Shown one piece after another: positions 41,526 to 49,621 of a stretch of 64,000 bases of DNA (position 1 is the first letter of the stretch; each line of letters begins with the position of its first letter). The notes under the pieces were generated by a model. The model did not search any database, was not told where the DNA came from, and was given only the letters and a program-made list of their open reading frames with translations. Origin of the DNA: DASUPK01 sp963797265 (GTDB lineage: Bacteria > Actinomycetota > Thermoleophilia > Solirubrobacterales > 70-9); contig CAWCOY010000003.1 of the NCBI GenBank assembly GCA_963797265.1, positions 930,001-994,000 on the forward strand, written 5' to 3'. A program made the position numbers and the translations under genes.

Positions 41526-42242
41526 GGCCCGCCAGAGCAGGTAGCTGCCGATGCCGAGTGTCCCGTCGGTCAAGGAGCGGAACAGGCCCGCCCAGGCGTT
41601 GCCCACCCTGACGCCACCGATGGCGGACGCCGCGACCCGGGTGGCCGCGGCCCGGCTCGCCCACTCGGCTTCCTCGGGCCAGAGCTCGAGCCCGAAGCGC
41701 GTCGGATCGGCATCGGCGTCGTATTGGGTCGAGACGAAGGCGTCCTCGAAGCGCGTCTCGCCCTCGCCGCGGATCCGCCAGGCGGCGGTTCGCTCATCGC
41801 CGTGCTCGCCGCCGGGCTCACCCCGGGCGATGATCACGAGCAGCGACTCGTCCCCCGCGTCGATCGCCTGATGGCGGAAGGTGCCGGCCCCCTCGAGGGG
41901 ATCGGCGCCCCAGCGACTGATCTGGCCCGGGCAGTGCACGCTCTGCGAGCCGCCCTTGGGTCCGACGTCGGCGACGCAGACGGCGACGACAAGTCCACCG
42001 TCATCACCCAGCGGGAGATCGGCCGTCCGTGGGCTCAGAGTCGCCTCGACGGTCGTGTCGCCCGCGGTGATCTCCAGCGTGGCCGCGTCGCCGCCCTCCT
42101 CGAGCGCGAAGGTCGCTGGCCGGACCTCGCCGTCGCTGAACAGCAGCGCGCCGGGCTCGCCGAGGTCCCAGGCCAGCCCGCCGAGGCCGGCCGCCGGGTC
42201 GCCGAACCCGCAGACGAATGCCTTCTGCGCCGTCCCGTTCAC
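41523..42242 (-). CDS. Beta-rich protein of unknown function
   Basis: The 239-residue protein is predicted to be mainly beta strands with acidic character (QKAFVCGFGDPAAGLGGLAW, LLFSDGEVRPATFALEEG, LFLVDE-like LLVIIARGE). It has no signal peptide and no domain I recognise. It overlaps the fxsA-like gene by four bases and was probably co-transcribed with it. Its stop codon lies in the first bases of the 70-bp repeat, so the original C-terminus may have been longer or different. Confidence 0.65.
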   Translation of the reverse strand: MNGTAQKAFVCGFGDPAAGLGGLAWDLGEPGALLFSDGEVRPATFALEEGGDAATLEITAGDTTVEATLSPRTADLPLGDDGGLVVAVCVADVGPKGGSQSVHCPGQISRWGADPLEGAGTFRHQAIDAGDESLLVIIARGEPGGEHGDERTAAWRIRGEGETRFEDAFVSTQYDADADPTRFGLELWPEEAEWASRAAATRVAASAIGGVRVGNAWAGLFRSLTDGTLGIGSYLLWRA

Positions 42243-42844
42243 CCGCGGAAGGGCTCCCGGCCGGGCGGCAGCTCGTCCTCGTCGCTGATCTCCTGCCCGG
42301 TGCCCTCGATGTCGTCCGGGCGCGGGCCGGTCCGGCGCGGCGGCGCGGGCGGCTCCTCCCAGCTGTACGGGTCATCGGGGCCTGGCGCACGTCGCGTCCC
42401 GGCGGGGCCGCCCGGAGCGGGGCGGGGGCGAGGAGGCCTGCGCGACGTCCCAAAGCTCCAGACCGCGCCGCCGAGGGCGAGCCGTCGCCTGACGAAGCGC
42501 GACGACATCGCCCGGATCACGGCACGCGTCGGCGGGATCAGGAAGATCAGCCCGACGATGTCGGTGAGGAACCCCGGCGTGAGCAGCAGCGCGCCGCCCA
42601 TGATCACCAGGACGCCGTCGAAGACCTCCTTATGGGGCACCCGCCCCTCCGCCAGCGCCCGGTTGAACCGAATCCAGGCGGCGCGCCCCTGGTAGCGGAG
42701 CAGGAGCGAGCCCAGCAACGCATCGGCGAGGAGGAGCACCAGGGTGGGCACCAGGCCGATCGCCTCGCCGACCTTGATGATCACGTAGAGCTCCGCGATC
42801 GGCACGAGGATGAAGATCACGACGAGGAAGAGCACGGCCCGCAA
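42239..42844 (-). CDS. fxsA: FxsA family membrane protein
   Basis: The 201-residue protein has the FxsA core of about 110 residues: FILVPIAELYVIIKVGEAIG, LLRYQGRAAWIRFNRALAEG and the helix with LLLTPGFLTDIVGLIFLIPP. A Pro/Arg-rich cytoplasmic tail of about 70 residues follows, longer than in the E. coli protein. FxsA is an inner-membrane protein of unclear biochemical role, linked to phage F exclusion of T7 in E. coli. It starts the unit with the beta-rich protein. Confidence 0.87.
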   Translation of the reverse strand: MRAVLFLVVIFILVPIAELYVIIKVGEAIGLVPTLVLLLADALLGSLLLRYQGRAAWIRFNRALAEGRVPHKEVFDGVLVIMGGALLLTPGFLTDIVGLIFLIPPTRAVIRAMSSRFVRRRLALGGAVWSFGTSRRPPRPRPAPGGPAGTRRAPGPDDPYSWEEPPAPPRRTGPRPDDIEGTGQEISDEDELPPGREPFRG

Positions 42845-42956
42845 GGCTACTCAGGCACGACTCCGCGGCGGGCTCGGCCGGACTGTCCTGCCTGATGCGG
42901 CTCCTGCCCGCCAAATCGAGGACGGTCGACTCGCCGCGCCGCCTATCCTTTGGTCA

Positions 42957-43265
42957 ATGGCAACCGGAACCGCAACAGAAGAAGACGTCTACGAGGCGCT
43001 CGAGGAGGTCATAGACCCCGAGCTGGGCCTTGACTTCGTCTCCCTCGGGCTCGTCTACGACATCGAGATCGAGGACGGCGAGGCCTACATCACCTTCACG
43101 CTGACGACGCCCGCCTGCCCGATCGGGCCGCAGGTCTCCGAACAGATGCGCGAGTTCGTCGGCCAGCTCCAGGGGATTGAAAAGGTGCACCCGAAGATGG
43201 TCTTCGACCCGCCCTGGTCCCCGGAGATGATGTCCGAGGACGCGAAGTTCGCGCTCGGGTATTAG
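42957..43265 (+). CDS. DUF59/MIP18-family Fe-S assembly protein; target of an integrative element
   Basis: The 102-residue protein has the MIP18/PaaD/SufT core: VIDPELGLDFVSLGLVYDIE and the Cys motif TTPACPIGP. DUF59 proteins assist Fe-S cluster maturation. Its last 14 codons (PEMMSEDAKFALGY and stop) lie in a 46-bp sequence repeated at 58822-58867. The element inserted here carries this 3' end, so the gene stays intact after insertion. ATG 42957 gives the family's usual length. Confidence 0.88.
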   Translation: MATGTATEEDVYEALEEVIDPELGLDFVSLGLVYDIEIEDGEAYITFTLTTPACPIGPQVSEQMREFVGQLQGIEKVHPKMVFDPPWSPEMMSEDAKFALGY

Positions 43266-43267
43266 CC
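43222..43267 (+). repeat. attL: direct repeat in the DUF59/MIP18 3' end
   Basis: The repeat starts CGGAGATGATGTCC and ends GCTCGGGTATTAGCC. The copy at 58822-58867 differs only by C for T in the stop-preceding Tyr codon. The site overlaps the last 14 codons and the stop, the usual place for an integrase that keeps its target gene functional. Confidence 0.88.
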
Positions 43268-43295
43268 TGCAAACGAGTCCTTTTCGGCAGAACCG

Positions 43296-43315
43296 GGTCC
43301 CGAATGGGTCCCGAA
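43296..43315 (+). promoter_or_regulatory. Two GGTCCCGAA direct repeats near attL, candidate integrase arm sites
   Basis: GGTCCCGAA occurs at 43296-43304 and 43307-43315, 11 bases apart and about 30 bases inside attL. The same 9-mer occurs as a pair 12 bases apart near attR. Spacing of about one helical turn fits binding by an integrase N-terminal domain. Confidence 0.5.
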
Positions 43316-43401
43316 AGCGATCGGATACTGGTCGGTCTGAGGGTCCGGAAGGGCGCTAACGCAAGTGCGGTCCGGACGTCTGGCGGGCAGTCTCGAAAAG
43401 C

Positions 43402-43423
43402 GCTGCTTTGCATGGAAAGCGGC
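43402..43423 (+). repeat. 22-bp palindrome family, copy A
   Basis: GCTGCTTT and AAAGCGGC arms surround GCATGG. One stem position is a T with a G opposite (wobble). It lies about 135 bases inside attL, in the gap between the DUF59 gene and an NTF2-like gene. Confidence 0.8.
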
Positions 43424-43531
43424 CCTCTATGGAGCGCCTCCTTATCGCGCGAAGGAGACGCGCACCAAGCTCAAGGGCCAGACGCTCGCAGATCATCCAA
43501 CCGGGGCAGGCCCCAGGTCGCTGCTGCGCGT

Positions 43532-43978
43532 CTACCCGTCGCTTCCCGCCGCAGGCCCGATGACGCTGTAGCCGCGCTCGGCATAGGGAAAGCCAACCAG
43601 TCCCATGTCCTCGTTGTTGCGTTGGTCGTAGTACGCACGGATCTCGGAGATGAGGCCGTCGCGGAGGACGTACCACTCCGCGCCATGCCATATGTGGTGT
43701 TGGGCGTCCTCGGGCGACGTCCACTGCATGCTCCACTCGATCACGGCCTCGTCCTCGGAGGCCATAGCGTGTTCGACCCGCCACTCGGCGGCGATCAGCT
43801 CCACGATCTTGCTCCAGTACCTCCCGAGGTGTTCGTTTCCCTGCACCGGCTTCGTGCCCGGTGGGAGGAAGTAGTGCACGACATCCTCGGTGCAGCAGGC
43901 CGCGACGCCGACTACGTCGCCTGAGCTACAAGCGCCGTAGTAGCGCTTGATGGTCTCTATGTGGGGATGGAGGTGCAA
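43532..43978 (-). CDS. SnoaL/NTF2-like protein
   Basis: This protein of about 148 residues has the NTF2-like pattern: HIETIKRYYGACSSGDVVGV, a cavity-forming segment HYFLPPGTKPVQGNEHLGRY, and strands IEWSMQWTSPEDAQHHIWHG and EWYVLRDGLISEIRAYYDQR. Members bind small hydrophobic ligands or act as isomerases or cyclases. The start is uncertain: TTG 43978 fits the fold length, while the open frame upstream crosses a palindromic repeat and looks non-coding. It faces away from the tandem array on the other strand. Confidence 0.72.
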   Translation of the reverse strand: MHLHPHIETIKRYYGACSSGDVVGVAACCTEDVVHYFLPPGTKPVQGNEHLGRYWSKIVELIAAEWRVEHAMASEDEAVIEWSMQWTSPEDAQHHIWHGAEWYVLRDGLISEIRAYYDQRNNEDMGLVGFPYAERGYSVIGPAAGSDG

Positions 43979-44095
43979 CGCCTCAACCGCCGATTGCCTT
44001 GCGAGCGTCCATCGTATTACCCGCCGGGACCCAACCCCTACATCCATCGGACCCGAGGACCGTCGACCTCCGATTCGTGACTGCGTCGGACGACC

Positions 44096-44117
44096 GCCGC
44101 TTTGCATGGAAAGCGGC
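44096..44117 (+). repeat. 22-bp palindrome family, copy B
   Basis: GCCGCTTT and AAAGCGGC arms surround GCATGG, giving a perfect 8-bp stem. It lies 28 bases before the first gene of the NTF2-like array. Confidence 0.85.
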
Positions 44118-44144
44118 ACTTCATCGAGAGATACTGCGTGGGCG

Positions 44145-44558
44145 ATGTCGGAGGAGAACGTGGAGGTTGTTCGGCGCATCTACGAGATCCTTGCCGAGGG
44201 TGTTAATGAGCGGGCTGTCTACAAGCTGCTTGACGCCGGCCTGGTAGCTCCGGATGGTGAGCTTGATTTCCGGACCGCCTATCCGGACGGCGGCGTCGTT
44301 CGGCTCGCCACGATGGCGCAGTTCTTTGACACCCTTCCGTGGGGCCGGTCGACGCGTTTCGAGGTGGAGTCGATCAGGAAGGCAGGCGCCGACCAGGTTC
44401 TGGTCTTCTTGCGAGTCCACGGGATTGGCAGTGAAAGTGGGATTGAGGTCGAGGGTCGATTCGCGCACCTCATCACCCTCCGCGAGGGCCGCAGCGTCCG
44501 AACGGAGGTCTACACGGACCGTGCAAAAGCCCTCGAAGCCGCCGGGCTGTTGGAGTAG
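44145..44558 (+). CDS. SnoaL/NTF2-like protein, array gene 1
   Basis: The 137-residue protein starts MSEENVEVVRRIYEILAEG, the typical N-terminal helix of this family in Thermoleophilia. It continues with the cone-fold strands and ends in the shared tail RAKALEAAGLLE. It is the first of four tandem genes in the same direction, separated by exactly three bases each. Sequence identity outside the shared ends is low, so the copies have diverged or were assembled from different sources. Function is unknown; a ligand-binding or isomerase role is typical of the fold. Confidence 0.8.
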   Translation: MSEENVEVVRRIYEILAEGVNERAVYKLLDAGLVAPDGELDFRTAYPDGGVVRLATMAQFFDTLPWGRSTRFEVESIRKAGADQVLVFLRVHGIGSESGIEVEGRFAHLITLREGRSVRTEVYTDRAKALEAAGLLE

Positions 44559-44561
44559 GCG

Positions 44562-44942
44562 ATGTCAGAGGAGAACGTCGACAACTTCAGGCGAGGCGTC
44601 GAGGCTTGGAACGGGAACGACTTTGACGCGTGGATCGACCAGTTCGATCCTAAGGTCGAATGGTCCACACTCGTGGAGGTCTATCGCGGGCATGCCGGAG
44701 CCCGGGAGGCTTGGGAGAGCCTCAAGGGCACCATGCAAATCAGGACTCGATTTGACGATATTCGTGACCTCGGGGAATCCGTGCTCGCCCTGGGGGAAAT
44801 GGAGGGCACGGGACAGGCAACCCGGTTGAACTTCACTAGTGAGAACGCGCAGCTGGTCACTTATCGTGGCGGCAAGGTCGTCAATATCCGGTCTTTCCGC
44901 AGCCATGCCGAGGCCCTCAAAGCCGCAGGGCTGTCGGAGTAG
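44562..44942 (+). CDS. SnoaL/NTF2-like protein, array gene 2
   Basis: The 126-residue protein starts MSEENVDNFRRGVEAWNGND and has WIDQFDPKVEWSTLVEVYRG and SLKGTMQIRTRFDDIRD in the positions expected for the NTF2-like cavity. It ends HAEALKAAGLSE. The ribosome site GGAG is contributed by the last codons of gene 1 (GGAGTAGGCGATG), so translation is coupled along the array. Confidence 0.82.
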   Translation: MSEENVDNFRRGVEAWNGNDFDAWIDQFDPKVEWSTLVEVYRGHAGAREAWESLKGTMQIRTRFDDIRDLGESVLALGEMEGTGQATRLNFTSENAQLVTYRGGKVVNIRSFRSHAEALKAAGLSE

Positions 44943-44945
44943 GCA

Positions 44946-45335
44946 ATGTCGCAGGAGAACGTTGAGCGGGCCTGTCGTTTCACCGAGCATGTGAACAGGA
45001 CGGGCGAACTGGGTCCTGACTTCGATTCCCTCTTCCACCCGGAGATGGAGTTCGAGGATGAGATCGGCGCGTACCACACCCGCGATGAGGTGCGTGCCTT
45101 TCTCCAAGGATTCGCCGAAGCGATCGGCGGCCTTCACGTCGAGGTCGAGGAGGCACGCGACCTCGGCGACGTGATCATGCTGGTCGTCCAGCAATCTGGA
45201 CAGGGTTCCGCAAGCGGGGTGCCTATCGCGCAGCCGTTCACCTGGCTGATGCGGTTTGCCAACGACCGTTGTGTTCGATGGCGCATCTACGCGGACCATC
45301 AGGGTGCCCTCGAAGCCGCCGGGCTGTCGGAGTAG
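44946..45335 (+). CDS. SnoaL/NTF2-like protein, array gene 3
   Basis: The 129-residue protein starts MSQENVERACRFTEHVNRTG and has FDSLFHPEMEFEDEIGAYHT, a helix with RDEVRAFLQGFAEAIGGLHV and the tail HQGALEAAGLSE. The core resembles SnoaL-like proteins with an Asp/Glu-lined pocket. It follows gene 2 after three bases, with the ribosome site inside the upstream stop region. Confidence 0.82.
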   Translation: MSQENVERACRFTEHVNRTGELGPDFDSLFHPEMEFEDEIGAYHTRDEVRAFLQGFAEAIGGLHVEVEEARDLGDVIMLVVQQSGQGSASGVPIAQPFTWLMRFANDRCVRWRIYADHQGALEAAGLSE

Positions 45336-45338
45336 GCG

Positions 45339-45740
45339 ATGTCGGAGGAGAACGTCGAGGTCTTGCGCCGTGGGTATGAGGCGCTGAACCGGCGTGATGT
45401 CGACGCCTGGCTTGAAGGTTTCCACGCCGATGTTGAAGCACACGACCTGCCGACTGTCCCCGACGCTCCCGTCAGGCGGGGCCATGACGACTTGCGCAAG
45501 TGGGTCGAGATGATGGGGGACGTCTGGACGGAGGAGAGTTACTACGAACCGGAGGAGTTCACCGCGGCCGGTGACTTCGTGCTCGTCGCCGTTCGTGCCC
45601 ACGCTTGGGGCCGAGGAAGCGGGGCTCCGATCGAGGTCAGCTTCTTCCAGGTGTTCGAGATGCGCGAGCTGAAAGTCCAGCGATCCTGGGCCTACTTTGA
45701 CAAGGCCGAGGCCCTCGAAGCCGCCGGGCTGCGGGGGTAG
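45339..45740 (+). CDS. SnoaL/NTF2-like protein, array gene 4
   Basis: The 133-residue protein starts MSEENVEVLRRGYEALNRRD and has WLEGFHADVEAHDLPTVPDA and RRGHDDLRKWVEMMGDVWTE, the commonest pattern of the family. It ends in KAEALEAAGLRG. It closes the array. A convergent gene ends 28 bases further on. The N-terminal and C-terminal coding ends are nearly identical to those of genes 1-3, which would allow cassette-like gain or loss by recombination. Confidence 0.83.
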   Translation: MSEENVEVLRRGYEALNRRDVDAWLEGFHADVEAHDLPTVPDAPVRRGHDDLRKWVEMMGDVWTEESYYEPEEFTAAGDFVLVAVRAHAWGRGSGAPIEVSFFQVFEMRELKVQRSWAYFDKAEALEAAGLRG

Positions 45741-45767
45741 AGCCTTTCCATTTGTCGTGCGAAGCCT

Positions 45768-47894
45768 CTAGGGACCGGTCCAGGTCCCCGCGTAGCAGGG
45801 TCCGGTGCCGCAGGTGTTGACGATCACGCCGTTCGGCTGCAGGAAGCTCGAGACCAGCTGCTGCTCGGCGAGCGCGGCGCGCGGCGCCACGTGCGGGTTC
45901 TCGCCGGAGAGGTTGGGCGTGTTGGTGAGCGGGGGCGGGTCGGTGCCGATGATGTTCAGCGGATTGTTCGGATCCGGGCGGATCGGGCCGATGTCCCAGT
46001 AGAAGATCGCCGAGCCACCGAACGGGTAGCTGCCGATCCGCGGGATGCCCCAGAGCTGGTCGACGCCCGGCCAGCGGCCCGGGTCGAGGATCGGTGCGTG
46101 CGCTGCCGCTCCGATCGTCCTCGCCTCCACGTCGGCTTGCCAGGTGCTGACCTGGTGATCGCCGAAGGCAACATCCAGCAGGACCTTGTGCGGCGGGGTG
46201 TTTGGCAGGGGATCGGCTGTCATCCGGTGCGCATAGCCATTGGGGTCGGAGCGATCCCAGAGCATCTGGATCAGCGACAGGCCGAGCTGCTGGGTGAGCT
46301 TGTCGGGGTAGCCAGGATCGAGGACGAGCGGGAAGGGATCCATGTCGGTCGTTCGGCGGCGGTTGAACAACACCGAGTAGTTCATCGCCGGCTCCCCAAG
46401 CGAAGCGCGGGTGAAGTCGGGGGCCACCGCGGTCAGTGCTCCGCCGAGGGCGCCGCCGTGGCTGTTGCCGTTGTAGTAGAGGCGGGTGGGGTCGATGACT
46501 CCCGGCGAGCCCGGAGTTCCGTCGATGTGGAAGGCCCCGTTGCTCAGGAAGCCGTCGGGGTGGATCATCAACCGCCCCAGGAAGAGCTCGTCGAGCATTC
46601 CCTGCTGCGACCGGTCCCCCAGTTTCGGGAAGTTGGAGAGGTTCTGCAGGAACGAGATCGCGGTCGGAAAGTCGGCGGTTGAGAGGCCGATCTCATCGGT
46701 GGCGCAGAAGGTGATGTCGGCCAACTGCGCCAGTGTCTGCTGGTTGATAAAAGTGACGTCCAGGGCGCTCGCCAGCAGGCCATGTCCGTGAAGGGAGGGG
46801 CGCGACGGCCTGGCGCCGGGATCGATCGCGGCGCGGGGGATGATGCAGACGAAGTTGGCGGTCCAGTTGCCGTTGCGGGTCGGCAGCCCGGTGGAATCAA
46901 GCTGAAAGGTGCCCCCGGGCGCGCAGTCGGGGCGCAGGTAGCAGGGCACGGTGAACGTTCCCAGCACGAGGCGGGCGACGTTGGGACTCTGGGCCGCCGT
47001 GAGGTTTTGCACGCTGCTGACGCTGAACTGCGGTGCCGCCCCAGCCACGGCGAGGTCGGCGAGGTTGGTGTCGCCGAGCTGCGCGAAGGCGTCGTCGCGG
47101 ATGTGGAGCATCCGGGCGGCGATGTTCTCGTCGCTTGAGACCGTGAAGTCCCAGGCGAGGTAGAGGCCCTTGCGCTTGATGTGCGCCTTCCGGAGCGTCT
47201 TGAAGATGCTCTTGAAGTGGTGGCGGCGCTGGTTGATCACCGCAGCCTCGGAACGCAGCTTGTCGCGGTAGTAGCGGAAGCCGTTCGGGGCCGGGATCTC
47301 CTGGCCGCCGGCGGTCCGCAGGTCGCGCAGGGCGACGATGTAGCGGTGCTTGGCGGCGAAGTTGACGGCCGGGTGGATGAGCAGCGCGACCCGGTCCGGG
47401 TCGGTGGCGTTGGAATCGATCTCCGACCAGATCGGCCAGCGCTCTCCGGTCGTCGCATCGATCACCACGATCGGCTGATCGGGGCGCGCGTACTCGCCGA
47501 TGTGGTTGATCGGCACTGCGCCGGTCCTCTGCATTGCGGCGACGCTGTTCAGGCCGGGGACCTTGACGACGATCGTCTGCCCGGGGCTGAAGCCGTCGTT
47601 GAGGTTGTAGGGCGCGGTGTCGATCCGCTGGCCGGCGACGTTGGGTGGCGTCGCCTCGGTCCTCAGGTTGATGCGCAGCCCGGTGGCCGTGCCGGCATCG
47701 CGGACCGCGTAGTAGTCGTCCGGGAATGGCAGCAGACACAGCGACCCCTGTTGCTGGCCGATGAAGTCGCAGTGATCGGCGTTCGAGAGGTCGACCGGCG
47801 GCGAGCCGGTCTTGGCGGCAGCGCCGCCCGGCAGTGCAGCCAGGCACGCAGCGCACGCCAGCAGCCCCACCGCTCGCTTCGAAATTCCTCTCAT
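45768..47894 (-). CDS. Secreted alpha/beta hydrolase-like protein of unknown substrate
   Basis: The 708-residue protein has a signal peptide (MRGISKRAVGLLACAACLAALPGGAAA). A beta-rich N-terminal region with paired Cys follows (DHCDFIGQQQGSLCLLPFPD). The C-terminal part looks like an alpha/beta hydrolase: nucleophile YNGNSHGGALGGAL, a possible acid/His region in DVAFGDHQVSTWQADVEA, and a loop with HGLLASALDV. It is probably exported. Polyhydroxyalkanoate or lipid ester cleavage is possible but not supported by a specific motif. ATG 47894 has a GGAGGA ribosome site eight bases upstream. Confidence 0.75.
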   Translation of the reverse strand: MRGISKRAVGLLACAACLAALPGGAAAKTGSPPVDLSNADHCDFIGQQQGSLCLLPFPDDYYAVRDAGTATGLRINLRTEATPPNVAGQRIDTAPYNLNDGFSPGQTIVVKVPGLNSVAAMQRTGAVPINHIGEYARPDQPIVVIDATTGERWPIWSEIDSNATDPDRVALLIHPAVNFAAKHRYIVALRDLRTAGGQEIPAPNGFRYYRDKLRSEAAVINQRRHHFKSIFKTLRKAHIKRKGLYLAWDFTVSSDENIAARMLHIRDDAFAQLGDTNLADLAVAGAAPQFSVSSVQNLTAAQSPNVARLVLGTFTVPCYLRPDCAPGGTFQLDSTGLPTRNGNWTANFVCIIPRAAIDPGARPSRPSLHGHGLLASALDVTFINQQTLAQLADITFCATDEIGLSTADFPTAISFLQNLSNFPKLGDRSQQGMLDELFLGRLMIHPDGFLSNGAFHIDGTPGSPGVIDPTRLYYNGNSHGGALGGALTAVAPDFTRASLGEPAMNYSVLFNRRRTTDMDPFPLVLDPGYPDKLTQQLGLSLIQMLWDRSDPNGYAHRMTADPLPNTPPHKVLLDVAFGDHQVSTWQADVEARTIGAAAHAPILDPGRWPGVDQLWGIPRIGSYPFGGSAIFYWDIGPIRPDPNNPLNIIGTDPPPLTNTPNLSGENPHVAPRAALAEQQLVSSFLQPNGVIVNTCGTGPCYAGTWTGP

Positions 47895-48045
47895 CCCACA
47901 GTCCTCCGTCGGGGCGAGTACCGCGACATATAGCACCAGCCGAGAACTCCACTCACGCATGTGCGCGAATGCCACGCAGATCGCGGACTTTGTTCGGCTG
48001 AGCATGGGCTTTCCTTCCGGTAGTGGGGTCATCGGATGAGCCGTG

Positions 48046-49116
48046 TCACTTCCGCTTCTTGTGCTTGCACCTCTTCTTGGCGAGGGCAGCCCGGTGGCTC
48101 TTCTTCTTGCACTTCTTGAGCGCCGCGGCGCGCTGCCCGGTCTCCCCGGTGCTGGGCGGTGCGCTCGGCCAGCGTTGGAAGATGTACTCGCACGAGGTCG
48201 CGACGACATCCGAGGCGTCGGCGCTGACGGCGTCGATCCCGCTGCCGCAATCGATCTGGTCCGTCGCACCATCGAGCGCCGAGATCGTGTCGTTGCCATC
48301 GCCCGTGCTGGCGATGTCCGGATCCGGCCCGAGGTCAACCACGTCGTTGCCGTCGTGGGTCGTCACGTCGTCGTTTCCAGCCCCGGCGTCCACCGATCCA
48401 GCTCCGTTGGCGATCGTAATCGTGTCGTTTCCGCCGCCGCCCGTGATCGTGTTGCGGTCGCCCCCCTTCAGGATGTTGTCCTGCCCGTTGCCGACGATCG
48501 TGCCCCGATAGATCGTGAGGTTCTCAACGTCCACGTTGGAGGTCTGAGCGCCCGACGGACCATCGTTCGAAACCCCATCGAGGCTGACGTTCAGGGGGTC
48601 ATTGGCGATACCCAGGAAAGCGGTGTCGTTGCCGGAGCCCCCGATCAGTTGCGAGGTGCCGCCGCTGATGTCCGCGGTCAGCTTGTCGTCGCCAGGGCCC
48701 CCGTTGAAAAAGTTGGTTTGGCCTGGTCCAGGGTCGGCGTTGACGATGGTGTCGTCGCCGGCCGCTCCTGCGGCCGTGACGCTGTTGAACTGATAGTTGG
48801 TCAGCCAGATCACGCCGTCGTCGCCTGATCCCATGAGGAACGAGGCAGCGCCGGGATAGGAGTCGGTCGGGCAGACGCCCCCGGTGGTTCCGCTCGCCAC
48901 GCAGGGTGCCGAGACCGTGAGCGGGGGAGTCCCGTTGATACCGAGCCGCGCACCGTCGATCTGGTTGACCATCACCTGGTTGTGCACCGTGTTAGCCGAG
49001 TCGTCGTAGCGCATCGCGCCAGTGGAGATGCCAAGGGTGGCGGTGGCGCTCGCCACCGCCGGCGCGATCAGTGAGAGCGCGAAGGCCGTTGCACACATAG
49101 CTGTCAGGCGCCGCAT
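48046..49116 (-). CDS. Secreted calcium-binding RTX-like protein
   Basis: The 356-residue protein has a signal peptide (ALSLIAPAVASA) and a region of degenerate RTX nonapeptides with GSGDDGVI, GGPGDDKL, GGSGNDTAFL, GGGGNDTI and GAGNDDVTTHDGNDVVDLG. These form calcium-binding parallel beta rolls. The end is a Cys/Lys-rich tail (KKCKKKSHRAALAKKRCK). Such proteins are extracellular or wall-associated; the Lys tail could bind anionic wall polymers. No type I secretion genes are near, and a Sec signal is present. Confidence 0.82.
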   Translation of the reverse strand: MRRLTAMCATAFALSLIAPAVASATATLGISTGAMRYDDSANTVHNQVMVNQIDGARLGINGTPPLTVSAPCVASGTTGGVCPTDSYPGAASFLMGSGDDGVIWLTNYQFNSVTAAGAAGDDTIVNADPGPGQTNFFNGGPGDDKLTADISGGTSQLIGGSGNDTAFLGIANDPLNVSLDGVSNDGPSGAQTSNVDVENLTIYRGTIVGNGQDNILKGGDRNTITGGGGNDTITIANGAGSVDAGAGNDDVTTHDGNDVVDLGPDPDIASTGDGNDTISALDGATDQIDCGSGIDAVSADASDVVATSCEYIFQRWPSAPPSTGETGQRAAALKKCKKKSHRAALAKKRCKHKKRK

Positions 49117-49118
49117 CG

Positions 49119-49406
49119 TTAGACCGCCGAGGCCACGGTCCAGACCACCATCTGGACCAGCATCAGGCCGCCGATGACGATCGCGGCCGTTGCCTTCCCG
49201 CGCCCCGACTCTGAGCGCTGGCGGGCTTGGACTCCAAGGACAACCGCGGCGATTGCAAACGGGAATCCGAATACGAATCCCCCACCCGGCAGGTCCCAGG
49301 CTAGGGTCGAGCCGGGAAGCGAGATCAGGGCGAGGATGAGGGCGAGACCCGGGCGCGCCGGCCTGGCCGCCAGACCGACGCCTGGACGAGTCGTTGCGGA
49401 TTCCAT
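49119..49406 (-). CDS. Small membrane protein, DUF4190-like
   Basis: The 95-residue protein from ATG 49406 has two membrane helices (about 22-40 and 68-90) joined by a segment with FPFAIAAVVLGVQARQRSESGRGKA, quoted as parts: FPFAIAAVVLGVQAR and SGRGKATAAIVIGGL. This resembles the DUF4190 pattern of small two-helix proteins. A strong AAGGAGGA site precedes this ATG; an earlier ATG at 49475 lacks one. It is tightly packed behind the RTX-like gene. Confidence 0.65.
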   Translation of the reverse strand: MESATTRPGVGLAARPARPGLALILALISLPGSTLAWDLPGGGFVFGFPFAIAAVVLGVQARQRSESGRGKATAAIVIGGLMLVQMVVWTVASAV

Positions 49407-49621
49407 CTGTTGTTCCTCCTTGGTTGGAAGCATTGATTCGAGATCCGGTGCGTTACGGGCGAGCCTGGCTGTCACTTGTTCTTCCTGTGAACAGCGCCCA
49501 AAGCGGCCGCCGCCACAATCGCCACGGATGGATTCAGTCGGATCTGTCCCAGCTCAACCATCTGCATGGGACGGTGATGCAGTCCCCGGCCCAGTACATC
49601 GGCCAGGTGGCTGATTTCTAC

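Noticed and set aside
43532..45740. Antibiotic polyketide cluster because of SnoaL-like genes
   Set aside because: No polyketide synthase, cyclase set or resistance genes are present; NTF2-like proteins are very common in this group of bacteria.
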